Counted from the first letter of the stretch, positions 18,482-28,723 are shown. The stretch is DNA of 64,000 bases from Flavobacterium sp. (GCF_027484705.1 NZ_JAIXSL010000016.1:1-64000), one strand, 5' to 3'. Numbers and translations: made by a program. The notes: generated by a model not told the origin, from the sequence alone.

Positions 18482-19870
18482 ATGGTGAAACAAAAAACCA
18501 TAAAGAGTGAAATTTCTCTTATTGGAGTTGGATTGCACACAGGGAAAGAAGTGAAAATGACTTTCAAACCTGCTCCTGAAAATAACGGTTATACTTTTGT
18601 ACGTGTAGATTTAGAAGGTGCCCCAATGATTGAAGCCGACGCGAATTACGTGGTCAATACCCAAAGAGGAACCAATTTAGAGAAACTGGGTGTCAAGATT
18701 CAGACTTCAGAACATGTGTTGGCCGCTTTTGTCGGTTGCGATGTAGACAATGTCATTATCGAACTCGACGCTTCGGAGCCACCGATTATGGACGGTTCTT
18801 CAAAGTTTTTTGTGGAAGCCATTGAAAAAGCAGGCATTGTAGAACAAGAAGCCAAAAGAAATGTATACGTCGTGAAAGACATTATTTCTTTCACAGATGA
18901 AGCAACAGGAAGCGAAATTCTGGTCATGCCTAGCGATGAATATCAAGTCACCGCAATGGTTGACTTCGGGACTAAAGTATTGGGAACCCAGAATGCAACT
19001 TTAAAAAATATGGCTGATTTCAAAACCGAAATTGCCGATGCGCGAACGTTTAGTTTCCTTCACGAATTGGAAACTCTTTTGGATGAAGGCCTTATCAAAG
19101 GCGGCGATTTGAATAACGCCATCGTTTATGTAGACAAAGACATTTCCGAAAAAACGATGAACAACCTTAAAGTCGCGTTCGGAAAAGAAAAAATATCCGT
19201 GAAACCAAACGGTATTCTGGACAACCTCACATTACACTATCCCAACGAAGCGGCGCGTCACAAACTGCTTGATGTTATTGGTGATTTGGCTTTGATTGGA
19301 ACCAGAATCCAAGGGAAAATTATAGCAAACAAACCGGGTCATTTTGTAAATACTCAATTTGCTAAGAAACTTTCAAAAATCATTAAGATTGAGCAGAGAA
19401 ATTTTGTACCGTCGTACGACCTCAATCAGGAACCGTTGATGGATATCCACAAAATCATGTCAATGTTGCCGCACAGACCACCATTTTTATTGGTTGATAA
19501 GATTTTCGAATTGTCGGATTCGCATGTAGTCGGGTTGAAAAATGTGACGATGAACGAACCGTTCTTCGTAGGTCATTTCCCCGACGCACCAGTAATGCCA
19601 GGCGTTTTGATTGTAGAGGCAATGGCGCAAACCGGAGGGATTTTAGTTTTGAGTACCGTTCCAGATCCTGAAAATTACCTGACCTTCTTTATGAAAATTG
19701 ATAATGTGAAGTTCAAACACAAAGTACTTCCCGGCGACACTTTAATATTCAAATGCGATCTGATCAGTCCTATCCGAAGAGGCATTTGTCACATGCAGGC
19801 CAACGCTTATGCGAATGGTAAACTCGTGGCGGAAGCTGAATTGATGGCGCAAATCGCTAAAAAACAATAA
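18482..19870 (+). CDS. lpxC/fabZ: Bifunctional UDP-3-O-acyl-N-acetylglucosamine deacetylase / 3-hydroxyacyl-ACP dehydratase (LpxC-FabZ fusion)
   Basis: N-term SLIGVGLHTGKEV, DGSSKFFVEAIE; C-term MLPHRPPFLLVD, GHFPDAPVMPGVLIVEAMAQTGG. Confidence 0.95.
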   Translation: MVKQKTIKSEISLIGVGLHTGKEVKMTFKPAPENNGYTFVRVDLEGAPMIEADANYVVNTQRGTNLEKLGVKIQTSEHVLAAFVGCDVDNVIIELDASEPPIMDGSSKFFVEAIEKAGIVEQEAKRNVYVVKDIISFTDEATGSEILVMPSDEYQVTAMVDFGTKVLGTQNATLKNMADFKTEIADARTFSFLHELETLLDEGLIKGGDLNNAIVYVDKDISEKTMNNLKVAFGKEKISVKPNGILDNLTLHYPNEAARHKLLDVIGDLALIGTRIQGKIIANKPGHFVNTQFAKKLSKIIKIEQRNFVPSYDLNQEPLMDIHKIMSMLPHRPPFLLVDKIFELSDSHVVGLKNVTMNEPFFVGHFPDAPVMPGVLIVEAMAQTGGILVLSTVPDPENYLTFFMKIDNVKFKHKVLPGDTLIFKCDLISPIRRGICHMQANAYANGKLVAEAELMAQIAKKQ

Positions 19871-19942
19871 ACAAAAAGGCGGTCAAAAAAGCATTTGAAA
19901 TTGCCAATATTTTGATCGAGTAAAAATAAATACCATCAGCAA

Positions 19943-20728
19943 ATGAATCAACCTTTAGCTTATGTCCATCCCGGAGCGAAAATCGCCAAAAATGTGGTGA
20001 TTGAGCCTTTTACCACCATTCATAACAATGTAGTGATTGGCGATGGCACCTGGATCGGTTCGAATGTCACCATTATGGAAGGCGCCCGAATCGGAAAAAA
20101 CTGTAATATCTTTCCAGGCGCCGTCATTTCTGCGATTCCTCAGGATTTGAAATTTGGTGGCGAAGATTCTTTGGTCATCATCGGTGACAACTGCACGATT
20201 CGCGAATGCGTTACAATCAATCGCGGTACTATTGCTTCAGGGCAAACCACGCTGGGCAACAATTGCTTGGTTATGGCTACCGCACACATCGCGCATGATT
20301 GTCATATCGGCGACAACGCGATTATTGTGAATGGCGTTGCTTTGGCGGGTCATGTAACCGTAGGAAATTATGCGGTAATTGGTGGTTTGGCTGCGATTCA
20401 TCAGTTCATTCATGTGGGCGATCACGCAATGGTTTCGGGTGGTTCGTTGGTCAGAAAAGACATTCCGCCTTACACGAAGGCTGCGAAAGAGCCGTTGTCG
20501 TATGTCGGTATCAATTCCGTAGGTTTGAGACGCCGCGGATTCACGACTGAAAAAATCAGGGAAATACAGGATATTTACAGAATTTTATACCAGAAGAATT
20601 ACAATACTTCGCAAGCGGTCAGTATCATTGAGGCTGAAATGGAAGCCACTCCGGAACGCGATGAAATATTGGATTTCATCAGAAATTCTTCGCGTGGTAT
20701 CATGAAAGGGTATTCCGGAAATTATTAA
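19943..20728 (+). CDS. lpxA: Acyl-[ACP]-UDP-N-acetylglucosamine O-acyltransferase
   Basis: Hexapeptide repeats; AHIAHDCHIGDN; LVRKDIPPYTKA; GLRRRGF. Confidence 0.95.
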   Translation: MNQPLAYVHPGAKIAKNVVIEPFTTIHNNVVIGDGTWIGSNVTIMEGARIGKNCNIFPGAVISAIPQDLKFGGEDSLVIIGDNCTIRECVTINRGTIASGQTTLGNNCLVMATAHIAHDCHIGDNAIIVNGVALAGHVTVGNYAVIGGLAAIHQFIHVGDHAMVSGGSLVRKDIPPYTKAAKEPLSYVGINSVGLRRRGFTTEKIREIQDIYRILYQKNYNTSQAVSIIEAEMEATPERDEILDFIRNSSRGIMKGYSGNY

Positions 20729-20766
20729 AATAGGAAACAAAATTGAATATAAATCAAATGGTTTCG

Positions 20767-20797
20767 AATAACCAAATTAACAAATAACCAAATTAAC
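20767..20797. repeat. Tandem repeat 2 x AATAACCAAATTAAC directly upstream of efp
   Basis: Perfect 15-nt units 20767-20781 and 20783-20797. Confidence 0.95.
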
Positions 20798-20802
20798 ATA
20801 CA

Positions 20803-21366
20803 ATGGCATCTACTTCAGATATTAAAAACGGATTGTGCATCAAATACAACAACGATATTTACAAAATTATCGAATTCCTTCATGTGAAACCAGGTAAAGG
20901 CCCGGCTTTCGTGAGAACCAAATTGAAAAGTCTAACCAACGGTAAAGTCCTCGACAACACTTTTTCAGCGGGTCACAAGATTGACGAAGTGCGCGTGGAG
21001 AACCATAAATTCCAGTTTTTGTATCCTGAAGGCAACCAGTTTCACTTCATGAATGTGGAGACTTTCGAACAGATTTCACTCAACAAAGACATCCTTGATT
21101 CGCCAGATTTACTTAAAGAAGGCGAAAGCGTGATGGTCAGCATCAACACGGAAACAGATTTGCCTTTATCGGTAGATATGCCTGCTTCAGTAGTTTTAGA
21201 AGTGACATACGCAGAGCCAGGAGTAAAAGGAAATACGGCAACCAACGCCACAAAATCTGCGACAGTTGAAACAGGAGCAACGATTAACGTTCCTTTGTTC
21301 ATCAATGAAGGCGACAAAATCAAGATCGATACGGCTTCAGGAAATTACATGGAACGCGTTAAGTAA
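20803..21366 (+). CDS. efp: Elongation factor P
   Basis: [35 protein letters not shown]. Confidence 0.96.
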   Translation: MASTSDIKNGLCIKYNNDIYKIIEFLHVKPGKGPAFVRTKLKSLTNGKVLDNTFSAGHKIDEVRVENHKFQFLYPEGNQFHFMNVETFEQISLNKDILDSPDLLKEGESVMVSINTETDLPLSVDMPASVVLEVTYAEPGVKGNTATNATKSATVETGATINVPLFINEGDKIKIDTASGNYMERVK

Positions 21367-21371
21367 ACCCT

Positions 21372-22301
21372 ATGAAATTCCCAAAAGTTCATTCCTTACA
21401 AGAAATTGCCAATTTGCTGCAATGCGAATTTGTCGGAGACGCTAGTTTCCCGGTTTCCGGTATGAATGAAATCCATGTCGTCGAACCCGGAGATATCGTT
21501 TTTGTTGACCATCCGAAATACTACGACAAAGCTTTGCAATCCGCTGCGACTATAGTTTTAATCAATAAAAAAGTCGATTGCCCTGACGGAAAAGCATTGT
21601 TGATTTCTGACGATCCGTTTAGAGATTTCAATACTTTGACGAAACATTTCAAGCCGTTTCAACATTCGAGTTTGTCAATCGCTCCTTCAGCTACAATTGG
21701 TGAAAATACTTTGATTCAGCCGAATACGTTTGTGGGAAACAATGTAGTGATTGGTAAAAATTGCCTGATTCATTCCAATGTTGCGATTTATGACAATACA
21801 ATCATTGGCGACAATGTGATCATTCATGCCGGTACTGTGATTGGCGGCGATGCGTTTTATTATAAGAAACGCCCAGAAGGATTTGACCAGTTGTTGTCAG
21901 GTGGAAGAGTAGTGATTCAGGATAATGTCGGAATCGGCGCTTTGTGTACCATCGATAAAGGCGTTACCGGCGACACGACGATTGGTGAAGGAACCAAACT
22001 CGACAACCAAGTGCATGTCGGCCACGATACTGTAATCGGAAAAAAATGTCTTATTGCATCGCAAACCGGAATTGCGGGTTGTGTCATTATTGAAGATGAA
22101 GTCACGATGTGGGGTCAAGTCGGCACCACGAGCGGTATAACTATAGGAACGAAAGCCGTCATAATGGGACAAACCGGAGTGACCAAATCCGTCGAGGGCG
22201 GAAAATCATACTTCGGCACACCTATAGAAGAATCACGTGAAAAGCTCAAGCAATTGGCGAACGTCAAACGAATCCCCGAAATTTTAAATAAATTAAAATA
22301 A
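21372..22301 (+). CDS. Second LpxD-like UDP-3-O-acylglucosamine N-acyltransferase paralogue
   Basis: Hexapeptide repeats; [14 protein letters not shown]; divergent [14 protein letters not shown] in place of GADGFGFAPN. Confidence 0.88.
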   Translation: MKFPKVHSLQEIANLLQCEFVGDASFPVSGMNEIHVVEPGDIVFVDHPKYYDKALQSAATIVLINKKVDCPDGKALLISDDPFRDFNTLTKHFKPFQHSSLSIAPSATIGENTLIQPNTFVGNNVVIGKNCLIHSNVAIYDNTIIGDNVIIHAGTVIGGDAFYYKKRPEGFDQLLSGGRVVIQDNVGIGALCTIDKGVTGDTTIGEGTKLDNQVHVGHDTVIGKKCLIASQTGIAGCVIIEDEVTMWGQVGTTSGITIGTKAVIMGQTGVTKSVEGGKSYFGTPIEESREKLKQLANVKRIPEILNKLK

Positions 22302-22303
22302 TA

Positions 22304-22663
22304 ATGTCTAAGAAATTAGTTCAGGATTTTTACAAATCCGATGCCTTGATCAACAGTGAAATTATGGATGCTTATCTGCATCCGGACGTTGTTTTGGATT
22401 GGAACAGCAGCACAGGTTTTAAACAATTGAAACGTAAAGATTTGCTTGCGTTGACCAATGAATTGGGCAAAGCTTATGTGCGTTCAAAAGCGAGGGTGAG
22501 CCATATCTTGAAAGAAGGAAACCTGATTACCGTTCGTTATTCACATTACATCAAAACCATTGAGAACCCGCGTGAAGAAATGCTATTGGCGCATTTTATG
22601 GTAATTTGGGAACTCAAGGATGACAAATTATACCGCGGATTTCAAATCAGCCAGTTGCCCTAA
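22304..22663 (+). CDS. NTF2-like/SnoaL-like nuclear transport factor 2 family protein
   Basis: MDAYLHPDVVLDWNSSTGFKQLKR...FMVIWELKDDKLYRGFQISQLP. Confidence 0.7.
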   Translation: MSKKLVQDFYKSDALINSEIMDAYLHPDVVLDWNSSTGFKQLKRKDLLALTNELGKAYVRSKARVSHILKEGNLITVRYSHYIKTIENPREEMLLAHFMVIWELKDDKLYRGFQISQLP

Positions 22664-22704
22664 ATAATTTCTGAAAAATAAATATAAAAGTAGGATCTAA
22701 TGCT

Positions 22705-22712
22705 TACTTTTG
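22705..22712 (+). promoter_or_regulatory. -7 box TACTTTTG upstream of sucD
   Basis: TAnnTTTG match. Confidence 0.5.
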
Positions 22713-22747
22713 CGTAGCCATTTAAAAAATTACAAAAAATAAATATT

Positions 22748-23620
22748 ATGAGTGTTTTAGTCAATAAGGATTCTAAAATAATTGTTCAAGGTTTTACCGG
22801 TAGCGAAGGAACTTTTCACGCTTCCCAAATGATTGAATACGGTACGAATGTAGTCGGTGGGGTTACTCCAGGAAAAGGTGGAACTACCCATTTAGACCGC
22901 CCAGTTTTCAACACGGTGCAAGATGCCGTTGAAAAAGCAGGAGCCGATACCACCATCATTTTCGTTCCGCCCGCTTTTGCCGCAGACGCGATTATGGAAG
23001 CCGCCGATGCCGGAATCAAAGTAATCATCACGATCACTGAAGGAATTCCTGTTGCGGATATGATTAAAGCCAACGAATATATCAAAGAAAGAAATTGTAC
23101 ACTTATAGGCCCAAACTGTCCTGGAGTCATTACACCGGGTGAAGCTAAAGTAGGTATCATGCCAGGTTTCGTTTTCAAAAAAGGAAATGTAGGTATTGTT
23201 TCAAAATCAGGAACATTGACTTACGAAGCCGCAGATCAGGTTGTAAAACAAGGAATGGGAATCACCACAGCCATCGGAATCGGAGGAGATCCAATCATTG
23301 GAACTACCACCAAAGCCGCTGTAGAAATGTTGATGAACGACCCCGAAACCAAATGCATCGTGATGATTGGCGAAATCGGTGGTCAATTGGAAGCTGATGC
23401 CGCCAAATGGATCAAAGCGGATGGAAACCGCAAACCTGTAGTTGGGTTCATTGCAGGTGAAACAGCTCCAAAAGGAAGAACGATGGGACATGCCGGAGCA
23501 ATTGTTGGCGGTTCAGACGATACCGCGGAAGCTAAGAAAAGAATAATGAAGGAATGTGGTATTCACGTGGTTGATTCTCCCGCTGAAATTGGAAAGAAAG
23601 TAAAAGAAGTAATGGGATAA
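22748..23620 (+). CDS. sucD: Succinyl-CoA synthetase subunit alpha
   Basis: [60 protein letters not shown]. Confidence 0.97.
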   Translation: MSVLVNKDSKIIVQGFTGSEGTFHASQMIEYGTNVVGGVTPGKGGTTHLDRPVFNTVQDAVEKAGADTTIIFVPPAFAADAIMEAADAGIKVIITITEGIPVADMIKANEYIKERNCTLIGPNCPGVITPGEAKVGIMPGFVFKKGNVGIVSKSGTLTYEAADQVVKQGMGITTAIGIGGDPIIGTTTKAAVEMLMNDPETKCIVMIGEIGGQLEADAAKWIKADGNRKPVVGFIAGETAPKGRTMGHAGAIVGGSDDTAEAKKRIMKECGIHVVDSPAEIGKKVKEVMG

Positions 23621-23642
23621 TATTCCCGATTTAATATAGAAG

Positions 23643-23672
23643 ATGCCTCACGACTTCGTGGGGTATTTTTTT
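23643..23672 (+). terminator. Rho-independent terminator
   Basis: CCTCACGACTTCGTGGGG followed by T-run. Confidence 0.75.
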
Positions 23673-23688
23673 TAATACAATAGAAAAT

Positions 23689-24117
23689 ATGTACAAAGAA
23701 TTAACGAAGTTCAAAACCAACAACCATTTCAATTTTACTGTAGATCATAGCCTCGAAGAAGTTTGCAACGCCTCAGAAAATGGGAGCGGAGTGTTCTTAG
23801 TATACGCTGCTGGCGTCGAAGATAAAGAACTGATTATGGTCGGTTCTACAGGAACGGTTCAGAACGATGGTTCGCTCAAAAGTAAGAACGGCGGGCTTTA
23901 CGATAAGATTGTCAATGGGCATCAATTTGCTAAAACGGGTCGTAAATATTCGTGGCCGGCGCAAATGAAACTTGAAAACATTGATCGTTTGGAAGTGTAT
24001 TGGTACGAAACCTTCAATGCCAAAAACAAATTCATCCCGACTTATGTGGAAGGTTTGATTTTGCAGAAATTTTTGGATGAAAACGGAAAGTTGCCTAGAT
24101 GGAATGTGGCGTTTTAA
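23689..24117 (+). CDS. Hypothetical protein with GIY-YIG-like features
   Basis: GVFLVYAAG...IMVGSTG...GGLYDKI...YVEGLILQKFLDENGKLPRWN. Confidence 0.55.
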   Translation: MYKELTKFKTNNHFNFTVDHSLEEVCNASENGSGVFLVYAAGVEDKELIMVGSTGTVQNDGSLKSKNGGLYDKIVNGHQFAKTGRKYSWPAQMKLENIDRLEVYWYETFNAKNKFIPTYVEGLILQKFLDENGKLPRWNVAF

Positions 24118-24338
24118 GCTAAACCCGTTTTTATTTTCTGCTGCAATTGATTCAACAACACCTGATATTTGCTGATTTCAATCAAATCCTCGTCGTCATC
24201 GGAATGGTCTAAAAGCTCGTCGAGGTATTCCGCTGCATCAAGCAATTTGAAGTTCGCGTTGATATATTGTTTGTTCGCCATCAAATCTATGATTTCCTGA
24301 ACGTCGCTCTTCAATGTAGTGAATTTTGAATCATCCAT
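24114..24338 (-). CDS. Small hypothetical protein
   Basis: Intact ORF overlapping next ORF by 8 nt. Confidence 0.5.
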   Translation of the reverse strand: MDDSKFTTLKSDVQEIIDLMANKQYINANFKLLDAAEYLDELLDHSDDDEDLIEISKYQVLLNQLQQKIKTGLA

Positions 24339-24531
24339 TGTTGTCAGTGTTGTTTTGATCGTTAAACTTTTTCACAATCGCTTTTAGTTTTTCCTTTCTG
24401 AGGATTTCAGCCTGTTTGGCTTTGTCCTGAGCTTTGTGCAATTTGTCATTGTGTATTTTGATGTTGCGTTCGTTGTTTCTTCCCATGTCATGTCGGTTAC
24501 GTGCGACTCCAAAAATAATCATAAAAAACAA
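24331..24531 (-). CDS. Small Lys-rich hypothetical protein (start uncertain)
   Basis: ORF, overlapping 24114..24338. Confidence 0.4.
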   Translation of the reverse strand: MFFMIIFGVARNRHDMGRNNERNIKIHNDKLHKAQDKAKQAEILRKEKLKAIVKKFNDQNNTDNNG

Positions 24532-24594
24532 CCCGCTGCTTTTTTTGGTTCGGTATTTGACAAGCCGAGGACAAACCTTTTAAACATCGTAATC

Positions 24595-25110
24595 ATGAAA
24601 AAAATAATTTTACTTGTAGCTGTGGTCGGTTCAATGATTTTCTCCAGTTGTGAAGGACCTGAAGGGCCACGTGGTGAAACGGGTTATAGCGCGGAAGCAA
24701 CTGTTTATGAAACAGACCCTATTAATTTTTTAGCGCCTAGTTTTGGAGTTTTTTTTACATTCCCAAATGAAGCAAAGACTTCAGATCATGTTTTGGTATA
24801 TAGGTTGTCAGGCGTTGATCAAGGAGAAGATGTTTGGCAGCTCATTCCACAGTATCGTTACTTTCCAAATGGAACACTAGATTTCGGATATAATTATGAC
24901 GCCACAAGATTTGATGTGAATATCTATTTAGAAGGAAATGATTTACAAAGCTTAAATGATAATTTAAGATTGGAGCAAATTTTCAGAGTAGTTATTATAC
25001 CGGGTCAATTTGCTAACAAAGGAACTAAAAGCAATATCGATTTAAGCGATTACAACGCTATCATAAAAGCTTATAAAATTGATGAAAGTAAAATCAAACG
25101 AATCAATTAG
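24595..25110 (+). CDS. Lipoprotein with short collagen-like GPEGPRGETG segment
   Basis: MKKIILLVAVVGSMIFSSCEGPEGPRGETG; ATG at 24595 preferred over 24436. Confidence 0.75.
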   Translation: MKKIILLVAVVGSMIFSSCEGPEGPRGETGYSAEATVYETDPINFLAPSFGVFFTFPNEAKTSDHVLVYRLSGVDQGEDVWQLIPQYRYFPNGTLDFGYNYDATRFDVNIYLEGNDLQSLNDNLRLEQIFRVVIIPGQFANKGTKSNIDLSDYNAIIKAYKIDESKIKRIN

Positions 25111-25117
25111 AAAAAAT

Positions 25118-25160
25118 AAGTCATAAAAAACCGTCTCACTAGGCGGTTTTTTTATGACTT
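25118..25160. terminator. Bidirectional terminator
   Basis: AAGTCATAAAAAACCGTCTCACTAGGCGGTTTTTTTATGACTT. Confidence 0.8.
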
Positions 25161-26103
25161 ATTTTTTAGTATTATCTCGATTCAAAGAAACTAATATACC
25201 AACAAGTAATGACAATCCAATAAAACTCAATGAAGCCCATTCCGGCAATTCGATGTAATCATGCAATAACATCTTCAATCCAACGAAAGTCAAAATGGCA
25301 ATGAGACTGTATTCCAGACAACTGAATTTTTCGAGCATGTTCGCCAGAAAGAAATACATCGAACGCAAGCCTAAAATCGCAAAAATGTTCGAACTGAACA
25401 CCAAAAAAGGATCGGAAGTAATCGCCAATATCGCAGGAACGCTATCGACTGCGAACAAAACATCCATCACTTCAATAATCACCAAAGCAACGAATAAAGG
25501 CGTTGCATAAGATTTGGAACCCTTTTGAATGAAAAAATGTCCTTTTTCAGTATCGGAAGTAATAGGGACAATCTTTCCTAAGATTTTATAGACTAGTGAT
25601 TCTTTAGGTTCAAATTCGTCTTCTTCATTGGTGAACAACATTTTTATAGCGGTGAAAATCAGAAAGGCTCCAAACAAATAAGTCGTCCAGCTGAATTTAT
25701 GGATCAGCATCACACCGAAGAAAATCATTAATCCTCTAAAGACGATGGCGCCAATGATGCCCCAAAACAGAATGCGGTGCTGGTATTTTTGAGCAATTTT
25801 AAACGCACTGAAGATAATAGCGATGACAAAAATATTATCAATACTCAACGACAACTCGATCAAATAACCCGTAATATATTTGATCATCGCCGTATGTGGC
25901 TTGAGTTGGTCCGGATTGGCAATATATCCACATTGATACAACCAATAAACAACCCCTGAGAATATAAAAGACAAAGTTACCCAAATGGCCGTCCATTTTC
26001 CGGCTTCTTTCGAGCTGATGATGTGTGGTGTTTTATTGAAAACGCCTAAATCCAAAGCCAGAAACACTAATATTAAAACCAAAAACAACGTCCAGACTAT
26101 CAT
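25159..26103 (-). CDS. TerC family membrane protein
   Basis: LIELSLSIDNIFVIAIIFSAFKI; AVDSVPAILAITSDPFLVFSSNIFAILGLRSMYF; start MIVWTLF preferred over 26163. Confidence 0.92.
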   Translation of the reverse strand: MIVWTLFLVLILVFLALDLGVFNKTPHIISSKEAGKWTAIWVTLSFIFSGVVYWLYQCGYIANPDQLKPHTAMIKYITGYLIELSLSIDNIFVIAIIFSAFKIAQKYQHRILFWGIIGAIVFRGLMIFFGVMLIHKFSWTTYLFGAFLIFTAIKMLFTNEEDEFEPKESLVYKILGKIVPITSDTEKGHFFIQKGSKSYATPLFVALVIIEVMDVLFAVDSVPAILAITSDPFLVFSSNIFAILGLRSMYFFLANMLEKFSCLEYSLIAILTFVGLKMLLHDYIELPEWASLSFIGLSLLVGILVSLNRDNTKK

Positions 26104-26231
26104 ATCATATATTAAAGGTGCAGTTACAAATATAATTCTTACAACTGCAACAACAAGAAACATTAACGAATATTGTTTTTAGTCTATAATTTTTTGCATT
26201 TCATCTAATTTATCAATTTGACCCATAAAAA

Positions 26232-26294
26232 AATAGGGTATATTTATTTTAAGTATCAATTTTTTATATATTTGCCTCGAATTAATAGGGTATA
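26232..26294 (+). promoter_or_regulatory. glnN promoter region: TATATTTG flanked by direct repeats AATAGGGTATA
   Basis: TATATTTG at 26267-26274; AATAGGGTATA at 26232-26242 and 26284-26294. Confidence 0.55.
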
Positions 26295-26313
26295 AAATCA
26301 AAAATAAATATTT

Positions 26314-28503
26314 ATGGCTACATTACGTTTTCAAGCTTTAAAAGAATCGTCCAACAGAACCCCGGTTAAATTTGAAGAAACCGGAAAAAAATCAGCGATT
26401 TTCGGATCGAACGTTTTTAACGACAAAGCAATGAAGCAGTTTTTGACTTCAGATGCTTTCAAAGGCGTAAGAGATGCAGTACAGCACGGCACAAAAATCG
26501 ACAGAAAACTTGCGGATTATATCGCGATGGGCATGAAAGAATGGGCTTTGTCTAAAGGTGTAACCCATTATACACACTGGTTTCAACCTTTGACTGGCGC
26601 TACTGCCGAAAAACATGATGCGTTTTTTGAAACTTCTTACGATGGCAGCGATCCGCTTGAAAAATTTGGTGGCGGACAATTGGTGCAACAAGAACCTGAT
26701 GCGTCAAGTTTTCCGAACGGAGGTATCAGAAATACTTTTGAAGCCAGAGGTTACACCGCTTGGGATCCGACTTCTCCAGCGTTTATCTTCGGAACTACTT
26801 TGTGTATTCCGACGGTTTTCATTTCGTATACCGGAGAAGCTTTAGATAACAAAATCCCATTGTTGCGCGCTTTATCTGCGATGGATGATGCTGCTACAGA
26901 AGTTTGTAAATATTTCGATAAGAACGTCAAGAAAGTAACCGCCACGTTAGGTTGGGAACAAGAATATTTTCTGGTTGATAAATCATTAGCGCAATCGCGT
27001 CCGGACTTGATGATGACCGGAAGAACTTTACTCGGGCATACTTCAGCCAAAGGACAACAATTGGACGACCATTATTTCGGTTCGATTCCAACGCGTGCAC
27101 TTACTTATATGAGAGATTTGGAACAGGAATGTATGTTGCTCGGAATTCCGGTAAAGACACGTCACAACGAAGTAGCGCCGAACCAATTTGAATTGGCACC
27201 GATTTTCGAAGAAACGAATTTAGCGGTAGACCACAACTGCCTATTGATGGATATCATGTCGAAAGTAGCCGAACGCCACGACTTCAAAGTCTTGTTGCAC
27301 GAAAAACCATTCAAAGGCGTCAACGGTTCCGGAAAACACAACAACTGGTCATTGGCTACTGATACAGGAGTCAATTTGTTGAGCCCGAGCAAAACACCAA
27401 TGAGCAACTTACAATTCTTAACCTTCTTCATTAATACCATTAAAGCGGTCAATGAATACGAAGCGTTGTTAAGAGGTTCGATTGCAACGGCTAGCAACGA
27501 CCACCGTTTGGGTGCCAACGAAGCGCCACCAGCCATCATTTCCGTGTTCATCGGAGAACAATTGACAAAAGTTTTGGCAGAACTTGAAGGCGTGACCAGC
27601 GGGAAATTGTCACCGGAAGAAAAGACAGATTTGAAATTGAATGTCGTTGGGAAAATTCCGGATGTATTGTTAGACAATACTGACAGAAACAGAACTTCAC
27701 CATTTGCTTTCACAGGAAATAAATTTGAATTCCGTGCGGTTGGTTCCTCTGCAAACTGTTCGAACGCGATGACTACCTTGAACACTATCGTAGCTAAGCA
27801 ATTGAAAGATTTCAAAAAAGAAGTCGATGCTTTGATTGATAAGAAAGATTTGAAAAAAGACGAAGCCATTTTCAATGTGTTGCGCGAATACATCAAACAA
27901 TCTAAAAATATCCTTTTCGAAGGCGACGGCTACAGCGATGCTTGGGAAAAAGAAGCAGCAAAAAGAGGGTTGAGCAATTTCAAAACCACTCCGCAAGCTT
28001 TGAAAGCAAGAGCATCAAAACAAGCGTTGGATTTATTCTCAGAAATGGGCATCATGAACCATGTAGAAGTGGAAGCGCGTTACGAAATCGAACTTGAAGA
28101 ATACACCAAGAAAATTCAGATTGAAGGTCGTGTGTTAGGTGATATTGCCAGAAATCACGTGATTCCAACGGCAATACGTTACCAAAATACTTTGATTGAA
28201 AACGTGCGCGGGCTCAAAGAAATCTTCGGAAAAGACTTCGAGAAAATCGCCAAAGAGCAAATCGTTTTGATTAAAGAGATTTCTTCACATATCGAAGGCA
28301 TCAACACCAAAGTAGAGGAAATGACCGAAGCCAGAAGAAAAGCCAACGCGCTGACTGATGGAGCAAAAATGGCTGACGCTTACTGCGAAAAAGTAAAACC
28401 TTATTTCGAAATCATCCGCGAGCATTGCGATAAATTGGAGCTTTTGGTCGATGACGAAATCTGGACCCTGACCAAATACAGAGAACTGTTGTTCACGAAA
28501 TAA
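26314..28503 (+). CDS. glnN: Glutamine synthetase type III
   Basis: about 729 aa; GWEQEYFLVD, RHNEVAPNQFELAPIFEE, NGSGKHNNWS, DRNRTSPFAFTGNKFEFRAVGSS. Confidence 0.96.
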   Translation: MATLRFQALKESSNRTPVKFEETGKKSAIFGSNVFNDKAMKQFLTSDAFKGVRDAVQHGTKIDRKLADYIAMGMKEWALSKGVTHYTHWFQPLTGATAEKHDAFFETSYDGSDPLEKFGGGQLVQQEPDASSFPNGGIRNTFEARGYTAWDPTSPAFIFGTTLCIPTVFISYTGEALDNKIPLLRALSAMDDAATEVCKYFDKNVKKVTATLGWEQEYFLVDKSLAQSRPDLMMTGRTLLGHTSAKGQQLDDHYFGSIPTRALTYMRDLEQECMLLGIPVKTRHNEVAPNQFELAPIFEETNLAVDHNCLLMDIMSKVAERHDFKVLLHEKPFKGVNGSGKHNNWSLATDTGVNLLSPSKTPMSNLQFLTFFINTIKAVNEYEALLRGSIATASNDHRLGANEAPPAIISVFIGEQLTKVLAELEGVTSGKLSPEEKTDLKLNVVGKIPDVLLDNTDRNRTSPFAFTGNKFEFRAVGSSANCSNAMTTLNTIVAKQLKDFKKEVDALIDKKDLKKDEAIFNVLREYIKQSKNILFEGDGYSDAWEKEAAKRGLSNFKTTPQALKARASKQALDLFSEMGIMNHVEVEARYEIELEEYTKKIQIEGRVLGDIARNHVIPTAIRYQNTLIENVRGLKEIFGKDFEKIAKEQIVLIKEISSHIEGINTKVEEMTEARRKANALTDGAKMADAYCEKVKPYFEIIREHCDKLELLVDDEIWTLTKYRELLFTK

Positions 28504-28519
28504 TTCGTGATAGCATATG

Positions 28520-28551
28520 AAAAGCCCGTTTCGATTGAAGCGGGTTTTTTT
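28520..28551 (+). terminator. Rho-independent terminator of glnN
   Basis: AAAAGCCCGTTTCGATTGAAGCGGGTTTTTTT. Confidence 0.8.
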
Positions 28552-28568
28552 GTTGTAGGTTTTAAGTC

Positions 28569-28650
28569 AGGAGCTGTTCCCGCTATCCGTTACAATCTTT
28601 TGTGTCGAACACCGCCACAAAAGGATTTTCACTACTATCGGGGCTAGGGC
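28569..28650 (+). repeat. 82-nt structured intergenic repeat, copy B
   Basis: AGGAGCTGTTCCCGCTATCCGTTACAATCTTTTGTGTCGAACACCGCCACAAAAGGATTTTCACTACTATCGGGGCTAGGGC. Confidence 0.92.
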
Positions 28651-28723
28651 ATTCCGTCGCAAAGAACGCAACTTATAACCTACAACTTTTTTCACTAACT
28701 TTCGTACTCCAAATAAATACCCC

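Noticed and set aside
18482-19870. LpxC-FabZ fusion as a novel chimera
   Set aside because: Bifunctional LpxC/FabZ is well known in Bacteroidota.
19861-19923. Coding-like tail KKAVKKAFEIANILIE in a different frame just after lpxC/fabZ
   Set aside because: No start codon; the A6 run near the lpxC end does not form a canonical slippery heptamer, so programmed frameshifting is not supported.
24595-25110. Collagen-like surface filament protein
   Set aside because: Only about three Gly-X-Y triplets after the lipobox; too short for a triple-helix domain.
27162-27896. 244-aa minus-strand ORF inside glnN (also 27697..27996, 26751..27050)
   Set aside because: Antisense shadow of a strongly conserved glutamine synthetase frame; no recognisable domain.
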